Part shown: positions 58,411 through 64,000 of the stretch, piece after piece
Numbering within the stretch: the stretch's first letter is position 1
Layout: each line of letters starts with the position of its first letter
Source of the DNA: Rhizobium sp. CG5
GTDB taxonomy: Bacteria > Pseudomonadota > Alphaproteobacteria > Rhizobiales > Rhizobiaceae
Length of the DNA stretch: 64,000 nucleotides
Assembly (NCBI RefSeq): GCF_023701945.1
Contig: NZ_JABAEF010000001.1
Location: forward strand, 558,001 to 622,000
Reading direction: 5' to 3'
Notes under the pieces: generated by a model
What the model saw: only the letters and a program-made list of their open reading frames with translations
Database searches by the model: none
What the model was told of the DNA's origin: nothing
Made by a program: the position numbers and the translations under genes

Positions 58411-59481
58411 ATGAAATCGCGATTTGGATTGGCTGCCCTCGTGGCGCTCGGAATGTCATTGCCCTTCGGACTCCATGCGCAGGACGCGCCTCCGGAATTC
58501 AAGGGGACCGGCAAGCTGGTCGTCAACAACTGGGGCGGCCCGACGGTCGAGCGCATGCATGCCGCCTGGTACGGCGACTTTCCGAAGGCGACCGGCATTG
58601 ACATCTCCTTCACCTCCATTCCCGACGTCGCCAAGCTCAAGATCATGAGCCAGGTCGGCAATGTCGAATGGGACGTGGTCGATTTCGAAGGCGCCCAGAT
58701 GCTGCAGGCCATGAGGGATGATCTTCTCGAGCCGATCGACTACGACCTGATGTTCAAGCTGGTTCCCAAGGAACAGCTGGACCCCGCCCAGATGACCAAA
58801 TACGGCATCGGCTCCATTGCCTTCGGCACGATCATGGCCTGGAATCATGAGACGGTGGGCGAAAAGGGTCCGGCCAACTGGACGGAATTCTTCGACAAAA
58901 AAGCCTTCCCCGGTCGGCGGGCGCTCTATGCCCGTCCGAAGCCGACGCTCGAAATCATGCTGATGGCCGACGGCGTGCCGGCCAAGGATGTCTATCCGAT
59001 CGATATCGACCGCGCCTTCAAGGCCCTCGAAAAATTCGGTCCGAGCGTCGATCTCTGGGTCGAAAAGACCTCTCAATGGGACGTGCTGATCCAGAACAAG
59101 GAAGTCGACCTGATGGGGTCCAGCCTGGGCCGCACGGTGACCCAGATCGACAAGGGCGAACCGCTGTCGATCAACTTCAACCAGAGCATTCTTGAGCAGT
59201 CCTACTGGACCATTCCGAAGGGCGCGCCAAACGTCAAGGACGCCCAGAAGCTCGTCGCCTGGATGATGAAGGCCGAGGGCCAGCGCGCCTCGCTGAAGCT
59301 GCTGCCCTATTACAGCGTGGCCAATAAGACGGCGCTTGACGGCCTGCCGCCGGAGACCCTCGCCAAGCTGCCGGGCACCGCGGAAAACTCGGCCAATAGT
59401 CTGACCATCAATGCAGAGTGGTGGTTCGAACACGATGCAGAAGTCCAGACACGCTGGCTGAACTGGTTGAGCAATCGCTGA
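58411..59481 (+). CDS. ABC transporter substrate-binding protein, PotD-like (Sec-exported)
   Basis: The 356-aa protein has a Sec signal peptide (MKSRFGLAALVALGMSLPFGLHA, then QD) and the type II binding fold with KLVVNNWGGPTVERMHAAWYGDF. It is strongly similar to the next gene's product: both contain GIGSIAFGT/GVGSVAFST, VDLMGSSL and VEKTSQW. AGGAG precedes the ATG at 58411. It serves the fused importer and likely binds a pyridine-type carboxylate or amide rather than a polyamine, inferred from the operon. Confidence 0.88.
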   Translation: MKSRFGLAALVALGMSLPFGLHAQDAPPEFKGTGKLVVNNWGGPTVERMHAAWYGDFPKATGIDISFTSIPDVAKLKIMSQVGNVEWDVVDFEGAQMLQAMRDDLLEPIDYDLMFKLVPKEQLDPAQMTKYGIGSIAFGTIMAWNHETVGEKGPANWTEFFDKKAFPGRRALYARPKPTLEIMLMADGVPAKDVYPIDIDRAFKALEKFGPSVDLWVEKTSQWDVLIQNKEVDLMGSSLGRTVTQIDKGEPLSINFNQSILEQSYWTIPKGAPNVKDAQKLVAWMMKAEGQRASLKLLPYYSVANKTALDGLPPETLAKLPGTAENSANSLTINAEWWFEHDAEVQTRWLNWLSNR

Positions 59482-59506
59482 TCTCCGTCTGTCGTCTCTG
59501 CTGTAT

Positions 59507-59534
59507 CCGTCCGAGAATTTCCTCGGGCGGACGG
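59507..59534 (+). promoter_or_regulatory. Hairpin between the two binding-protein genes
   Basis: CCGTCC (59507-59512) pairs with GGACGG (59529-59534), with GAG/CTC inside and a four-base bulge. It separates the two SBP genes and fits a transcript-protecting role. Confidence 0.4.
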
Positions 59535-59584
59535 GCAAGCCGTGCCGCAACCAAGTCTCATCCCTCTTCCTCGGAGATATTCCC

Positions 59585-60730
59585 ATGTCGAACGATCATG
59601 ACGCATTCACGAAGCCTGGCCTGCCTGAGAACTCGGAAATAGATCGTCGCGGCTTTCTCGCCGGCATCGGGGCCGCGGGCCTGGCATTTGGTGCGGGCAT
59701 TGCGGGCGGCGCCGGCATCCGGCCTGTAATGGCGCAGGACCTTTCGCGGCTGAAGGGGTCGGGCGACGTCGTCGTCTGCACCTGGGGCGGCGCTTCGACG
59801 GATGCCATGAAGGAGATCTGGTTCACGCCGTTCTCGCAGGAGACCGGCATCAATGTTTCGACCGCTTCCGTTCCAGACATCGCCAAGCTCGAGGTGATGG
59901 AAAATGTCGGCAGCGTCGAGTGGGACCTGATGGATGCCGAAGGCACGCAGATGGAACTGGCGATCAAAAAGGACCTGCTGCAGAAGATCGACTACGACCT
60001 CATCTTCAAGATCGTCCCGAAGGAGCAGATCGACCCCAAGGTGATCAAGGAATACGGCGTCGGATCGGTTGCCTTCTCCACCGTGATCGCCTGGAACACC
60101 GGACTGTTCGGCGCGGACGGGCCACAGAGCTGGAAGGAATGGGCCGACACGACCCGCTTCAAGGGGCGGCGCGCGCTCTATGCCCAGCCGCGGCCTTCGT
60201 TCGAGATTGCCCTGATGGCAGCCGGCGTGCCGCCGGAAAAGATCTACCCGATCAATATCGATGACGCCTTCAAGGCGCTCGACGAGCTCAAGCCGAAGAT
60301 CGACCTCTGGGTCGAAAAGACGTCCCAATGGGGCGTCCTGATGCAGAATGGCGAGGTTGACCTGATGGGATCGAGCCTGTCGCGCACGCTGGACGAGAAG
60401 AAGCGCAGCGGCAAGATCGATTTCACCTTCAACCAGAGCATTATCGAGCAGGATTACTGGGTCATTCCGAAATCCGCCGCCGGCGGTGCCAATGCGCAGA
60501 AGCTGATCGCTTACATGCTGATGGCCAAGGGCTCGCTCGCCTTTGCGTCCAGGATGCCGTTCAACGTCGCCAACACGACGATCTATGGCGACATTCCGGA
60601 GGAGATGCAGCAACAGCTGCCCGGCTACCCCGCCAATGCCGCCCGAAACGTACAGATCGACCAGGCCTGGTGGACAGCCAATTCCGACCAGGTCCGCCTG
60701 CGCTGGCTCGACTGGCTGAGCAAGGCCTGA
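59585..60730 (+). CDS. ABC transporter substrate-binding protein, PotD-like (Tat-exported paralogue)
   Basis: The 381-aa protein is a paralogue of 58411-59481 with a longer N-terminus holding a twin-arginine signal (IDRRGFLAGIGAAGLAFGAG, cleavage near VMAQD). The mature domains align along their whole length, for example SGDVVVCTWGGASTDAMKEIW and VEKTSQWGVLMQNGEVDLMGSSLS. Two binding proteins with different export routes served by one importer suggest two related ligands or a cofactor-bound form needing folding before export. GGAG precedes the ATG. Confidence 0.88.
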   Translation: MSNDHDAFTKPGLPENSEIDRRGFLAGIGAAGLAFGAGIAGGAGIRPVMAQDLSRLKGSGDVVVCTWGGASTDAMKEIWFTPFSQETGINVSTASVPDIAKLEVMENVGSVEWDLMDAEGTQMELAIKKDLLQKIDYDLIFKIVPKEQIDPKVIKEYGVGSVAFSTVIAWNTGLFGADGPQSWKEWADTTRFKGRRALYAQPRPSFEIALMAAGVPPEKIYPINIDDAFKALDELKPKIDLWVEKTSQWGVLMQNGEVDLMGSSLSRTLDEKKRSGKIDFTFNQSIIEQDYWVIPKSAAGGANAQKLIAYMLMAKGSLAFASRMPFNVANTTIYGDIPEEMQQQLPGYPANAARNVQIDQAWWTANSDQVRLRWLDWLSKA

Positions 60731-60744
60731 CACCGAAAAGCAAA

Positions 60745-60767
60745 GGTGGGGCCCACCAGGCCCCGCC
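60745..60767 (+). terminator. Hairpin after the second binding-protein gene
   Basis: GGTGGGGCC (60745-60753) pairs with GGCCCCGCC (60759-60767) across a CACCA loop, with one T-G pair. It lies 15 bases past the SBP stop and before the hydrolase gene; without a T-run it is probably an attenuator or protecting hairpin. Confidence 0.45.
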
Positions 60768-60811
60768 GGCCCGACCACGCGCAGGACGCATTTTCGACAG
60801 TAGGAGCAGAC

Positions 60812-61474
60812 GTGGAACTTTCCGACATGACGGCCCGCCAGATGTTCGAACATCTGAGCAAAAACCCGACGCGCCCCCGTTATGGCTTCGGCACGCGCCC
60901 GATGCTGATCAATGTCGATCTGCAATGCGCCTACACCCAACCTGACGTCTACAAGACGGCTTACGAGACCGACCCGAGACAGGCGGAATACGTCAATCGC
61001 CTTGCTGCGGAAACGCGCCGGCTCGGCCTGCCGGTGATCTGGACCTATGTGGCATTTTCCGAATCCGGCGACGATTGCGGCGTCTTCGGCTCCCGCACCG
61101 ATACGCCCGACAGCCTGCAGAACATCAAGGAAGGTTCGCCGCGCGCCGCCCTCGATCCTCGTCTCGAGGTGATTAGGGGCGATGTGATCCTGAACAAAAA
61201 GATGCCGTCGGCCTTTTTCGAAACCCATGTCGCGTCATTGGCCACCTATCACAAGGTCGACACGGTGATCGTCACGGGCGGCTCGACATCGGGTTGCGTC
61301 AGGGCAACCGTGGTCGACAGCCTGTCGCGCGGTTTTCGCACCATCGTGCCGATCGAATGCGTCGCCGACCTGCATGAAAGTCCGCATTTTGCCAATCTCT
61401 ACGACATGCACAAGAAATACGCCGACTGCATCCCCGTCTCAGAGGTCTTCGACTGGTATGCGACACTGGGCTGA
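60812..61474 (+). CDS. Isochorismatase-family cysteine hydrolase, maleamate amidohydrolase (NicF)-like
   Basis: The 220-aa protein has the D-K-C triad of the family: Asp36 in INVDLQCAY, Lys129 or Lys130 in LNKKMPS, and Cys162 in GSTSGCVRAT. Its N-terminus GFGTRPMLINVDLQCAYT and its size match the N-carbamoylsarcosine amidase/maleamate amidase branch. NicF hydrolyses maleamate to maleate after the NicX step, which fits the gene set. GTG 60812 has AGGAG five bases upstream and is preferred to the ATG at 60827. The remaining nitrogen of the ring would leave here as ammonia. Confidence 0.82.
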   Translation: MELSDMTARQMFEHLSKNPTRPRYGFGTRPMLINVDLQCAYTQPDVYKTAYETDPRQAEYVNRLAAETRRLGLPVIWTYVAFSESGDDCGVFGSRTDTPDSLQNIKEGSPRAALDPRLEVIRGDVILNKKMPSAFFETHVASLATYHKVDTVIVTGGSTSGCVRATVVDSLSRGFRTIVPIECVADLHESPHFANLYDMHKKYADCIPVSEVFDWYATLG

Positions 61475-61475
61475 C

Positions 61476-62306
61476 ATGGTGGTGGCAGAGCCGGATAATT
61501 GCCCTCGGCCCGCGCCATTGGTGAATGACGGCCTTCGGCCGGTGCCGGATGAACTTCGCGGTTCCGTCCTGCTGCTCGGCAATTTCGACGGGCTGCACCT
61601 GGGGCATCGGGCGCTGCTGACCGAAGCCGCGGCCCTGGCGCGGAAGGCGGGGCGGCCGCTGGCCATCCTGCAATTCGATCCTCACCCGCGCCGTCATTTT
61701 CGCCGCGAGCAGGGGTTTCTGATCTCCGGCCTGTCCGTCCAGAGGCGGTTGCTGGTGGAAGCCGGCATAGACCTGATCTACGCACCGCGCTTCGACGCCC
61801 TATTTGCAGCCCAGCCGGCGGACATCTTCGTCACCGAGCACCTGGTCGGCAGGCTGGGCATTTCGGCGGTCGTCACCGGTGCCGACTTCCGGTTCGGCCA
61901 GCATCGCGGCGGAGATGTGCTTCTGCTGCAGACGATGGGGCAGGCGGGCGGCTTTGCTACCCATGTGGTTGGAGAGTGCCGGGACCAGCGGGGCGAGGGG
62001 CTGCGGATCTCGTCCAGCCGCATCCGCAGCGCGATCGCAGCGGGCCGGCTGGACGAGGCGCAGCGATGGCTCGGGCGCCCCTTCGAGACGGCGATCGACA
62101 ACCGCTCCGGTATCTGGCGGTTCGACCCGATGCAGATCCTGCCGCCGGACGGAATTTTCATGGTCGAGGCGCGCGGCGCCGCCGGCCAGCGGCTCGGTCG
62201 AAGGACGCTTCTCGTGAGAGATGGCCGTCCAGAGGTTCGGTTGCCGGTCGGAACACGGAGCATTCTCTGGCACGCGGCGGCCTGTGCCGTCGGAGACCGG
62301 ATTTGA
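61476..62306 (+). CDS. FAD synthetase-like nucleotidyltransferase (RibF N-domain type)
   Basis: The 276-aa protein has the FMN-adenylyltransferase signature of RibF: GNFDGLHLGHRALL (residues 35-48, HxGH-type), VTGADFRFGQHRGGD and ISSSRIRSAIAAGRLDEAQRWLGRPF. The usual RibF riboflavin-kinase domain should follow, with its GFPTAN motif, but only ~80 diverged residues remain (from ~198) and that motif is missing. It thus should make FAD from FMN and ATP but not FMN from riboflavin. It lies in an operon with an FADH2-using HpaB-type oxygenase, which suggests a dedicated cofactor supply. The ATG at 61476 is one base after the previous stop. Confidence 0.8.
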   Translation: MVVAEPDNCPRPAPLVNDGLRPVPDELRGSVLLLGNFDGLHLGHRALLTEAAALARKAGRPLAILQFDPHPRRHFRREQGFLISGLSVQRRLLVEAGIDLIYAPRFDALFAAQPADIFVTEHLVGRLGISAVVTGADFRFGQHRGGDVLLLQTMGQAGGFATHVVGECRDQRGEGLRISSSRIRSAIAAGRLDEAQRWLGRPFETAIDNRSGIWRFDPMQILPPDGIFMVEARGAAGQRLGRRTLLVRDGRPEVRLPVGTRSILWHAAACAVGDRI

Positions 62307-62317
62307 AAGGACAGGCA

Positions 62318-63715
62318 GTGGAATACGATAGTCTTGATGCACTGGCGATGGCGGAACTGGTCAAGCGCGGCGACGTCGCTCCGGACCATTTCGTGAAAGA
62401 GGCGCGGCGCCGGATCGCGGCATTGAACCCGGCGCTCAACGCGGTTGTGCACGCGTTTCCAGATGCCGCGCCGGTTGCCATGGATGGGCCGTTTGCCGGT
62501 GTGCCCCTGCTTTTGAAGGATACCGGGGTTGCCTTGAAGGGCGCGCCGATCACCTCCGGCACACGCCTGCACAAGGATGTCGTCAGCCCCGCCGACAGCA
62601 CGCTTGGCGGACGGCTGCGCAAGGCCGGGTTCGCTTTCATCGGCCGGACCAATACGCCGGAGCTGGCCTTAAGTTTTACGACAGAAGGCGCCTTTCATGG
62701 CGCCGCACGCAATCCCTGGGATCTCGACCGTACGCCGGGCGGCTCGTCGGGTGGTGCGGCTGCCGTGGTTGCGGCGGGCATCGTGCCGCTGACGCAGTGC
62801 TCGGATGGCGCAGGTTCGATCCGCGTTCCGGCAGCCCATTGCGGCGTTTTCGGCATGAAGCCGTCGCGGCTGCGCAATCCGTCCGGCCCGGCGATTGCCG
62901 AGGGCATCGGCGGCATGGCGACACTGCACGCGATCAGCCGGTCGGTGCGCGACAGCGCCGCGCTGCTGGATGTCACCCATGGCGCAGATGTCGGTGATCC
63001 CTGGGGGTCGCCACCGATCGAGGGCCGCTTTCTGGATGCGGTGTCGCGTCCGCCGCGCCGGCTCAAAATAGGCATGGAAGTGGGCGGTGATGCCGATTGC
63101 GTTGCAGCTGTGGAAGCGGCTGCCGCTCTTTGCGAACAGCTCGGACATCATGTGGAAATCGCGCCACCCGCTTACGATCGCGAGGCAGTCAAACATGCCT
63201 GGCTCACGGTCGCGGCGGTTTCCGTGGCGCGCGGCGTCCGCGGTTTTGCCAGGGCACGCGGCATCGCCGATCCCTTGGCGCTGATGGAGCCGGTCAATGC
63301 GGAATGGGTGCGCAGAGGCGACGAGATTGCGGGTACGGATTATCTCGGCGCCATTGATGCCCTGCACCAGTCGAGCCGGGCGATGGGGCGCTATTTTGCG
63401 GACTACGATATCTACCTTTCGCCGACGACGGCCGAGATCGCGCCGAAGCTGGGCTGGCTTTCGGGCGAAGGCCTGAGCGTCGACGCCTTTTTCGACCGCT
63501 TCTGGGCGCATGCGCCGCTGACGGCGGTCTTCAACACGTCTGGCTGCCCTGCCATGAGCGTGCCGCTGCACTGGAGCGAAAGCGGTATCCCCGTCGGCGT
63601 CCATTTCGGCGCCGCTTACGGCGCCGAAGCCCTGCTTTTCAGCCTGGCGGGCCAGCTCGAGATTGCCCGTCCCTGGGCGACCCGTCGCCCGCAAATTTCC
63701 GAGGATACATTGTGA
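62318..63715 (+). CDS. Amidase-signature enzyme (GatA/AS family)
   Basis: The 465-aa protein has the full amidase signature with Lys67 (VPLLLKDTG), cis-Ser in PGGSSGG (residues 140-146) and the nucleophile Ser167 in DGAGSIRVPA. Such enzymes hydrolyse aliphatic or aromatic amides. The GTG at 62318 is chosen because AAAGGA lies just upstream and 11 bases after the FAD-synthetase stop. Two amidases in a row, together with the maleamate hydrolase, suggest a carboxamide or formamide substrate such as N-formylmaleamate or a pyridine carboxamide. The substrate is not known. Confidence 0.88.
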   Translation: MEYDSLDALAMAELVKRGDVAPDHFVKEARRRIAALNPALNAVVHAFPDAAPVAMDGPFAGVPLLLKDTGVALKGAPITSGTRLHKDVVSPADSTLGGRLRKAGFAFIGRTNTPELALSFTTEGAFHGAARNPWDLDRTPGGSSGGAAAVVAAGIVPLTQCSDGAGSIRVPAAHCGVFGMKPSRLRNPSGPAIAEGIGGMATLHAISRSVRDSAALLDVTHGADVGDPWGSPPIEGRFLDAVSRPPRRLKIGMEVGGDADCVAAVEAAAALCEQLGHHVEIAPPAYDREAVKHAWLTVAAVSVARGVRGFARARGIADPLALMEPVNAEWVRRGDEIAGTDYLGAIDALHQSSRAMGRYFADYDIYLSPTTAEIAPKLGWLSGEGLSVDAFFDRFWAHAPLTAVFNTSGCPAMSVPLHWSESGIPVGVHFGAAYGAEALLFSLAGQLEIARPWATRRPQISEDTL

Positions 63716-64000
63716 ACACGCTTCCTTCGTCTTCCCCATCCCATGCCGATATCGGCGAGATGACCGCCCGCGCGATTGCCCGAAACGTCAGGTCGGGAGC
63801 GATGAGCGCCGAGGCGGTGACCGAGGTCTGGCTCGACCGGATCGCCGCGATCGATCCGTCGCTGCGGTCCTTTATCCATCACGCGCCGGAACAGGTACGC
63901 GCCCTGGCGGCAGTCGCCCCGAAAGGCCCGCTGGCCGGGGTGCCCTTCGGCATCAAGGATGTCATCGAAACCGCCGACATGCCGACCGGATACGGCTCTT
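63712..64000 (+). CDS. Second amidase-signature enzyme, cut by the window edge
   Basis: The frame begins with GTG at 63712, overlapping the previous stop (GTGA), with GAGGA upstream, and continues past the edge; 96 residues are visible. It starts MNTLPSSSPSHADIGEMTARAIARNVRSG and shows GPLAGVPFGIKDVIETADMPTGYGS, where the Lys of IKD is the first member of the amidase triad. It is a paralogue of the preceding gene. The catalytic serines lie outside the window. Confidence 0.85.
   Translation, partial: MNTLPSSSPSHADIGEMTARAIARNVRSGAMSAEAVTEVWLDRIAAIDPSLRSFIHHAPEQVRALAAVAPKGPLAGVPFGIKDVIETADMPTGYGS

Noticed and set aside
1..64000. tRNA, rRNA, CRISPR arrays, transposases or integrases
   Set aside because: I looked for characteristic repeats, tRNA-like arms and DDE or tyrosine-recombinase motifs and saw none, so I cannot support a mobile element or CRISPR call here despite the island-like gene content.

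Overview
The window is GC-rich, gene-dense bacterial DNA with no rRNA, tRNA, replication or other housekeeping gene that I can see. The gene families (four IclR regulators, TRAP, Liv-type, Afu-type and Pot-type importers, FadR-type GntR regulators, strong AGGAG-like ribosome binding sites and many ATGA overlaps) suggest an alphaproteobacterium of the Hyphomicrobiales, probably Rhizobiaceae or Phyllobacteriaceae. It looks like a catabolic island or part of a secondary replicon. The organism assignment is inference from gene content, not from a marker gene.

Layout. Positions 1-436 hold a truncated secreted protein. Positions 644-28685 form a large aromatic or heteroaromatic degradation region. 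It has a flavin reductase, two HpaH/HsaA-type flavin oxygenases, a class A FAD monooxygenase, a thiolase/DUF35 pair, a fused CoA-transferase, two Asp/Glu-racemase (maleate isomerase-like) paralogues, two FAH hydrolases, three CMD-family proteins, a dienelactone hydrolase, an SDR, an MmgE/PrpD protein, a VOC dioxygenase-like protein, a GlcG-like protein, an MFS carrier, a complete TRAP importer and three IclR regulators. Positions 28791-39886 hold a five-gene Liv-type ABC importer and a hydroxyquinol (1,2,4-trihydroxybenzene) module: TfdB-like monooxygenase, maleylacetate reductase, LysR regulator, intradiol dioxygenase and a tautomerase. A small proline-rich secreted protein sits in an AT-rich pocket inside this module, and an AlaE-type alanine exporter follows.

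Positions 41145-49609 are one operon: IclR regulator, Afu/Fbp-type ABC importer (SBP, double permease, ATPase), class III CoA-transferase, CitE-like lyase, D-2-hydroxyacid dehydrogenase and RraA-type aldolase. This fits uptake and CoA-dependent or aldol cleavage of a branched hydroxy-acid. Positions 49814-64000 hold two GntR/FCD regulators around a flavin reductase, facing an operon with an HpaB-type oxygenase, a NicX-type 2,5-dihydroxypyridine dioxygenase, a Pot-type importer with a natural permease-ATPase fusion and two paralogous binding proteins, a maleamate-amidase-like cysteine hydrolase, a stand-alone FAD-synthetase-like protein and two amidases (the second cut by the window edge). I read this as a pathway for an N-heteroaromatic, probably a hydroxypyridine, and regard it as the most interesting system here.

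The products plausibly converge on maleate/fumarate, 3-oxoadipate, pyruvate and acyl-CoA. Most regulatory calls are palindromes or promoter-like matches read by eye. Chemistry beyond family level is inference.
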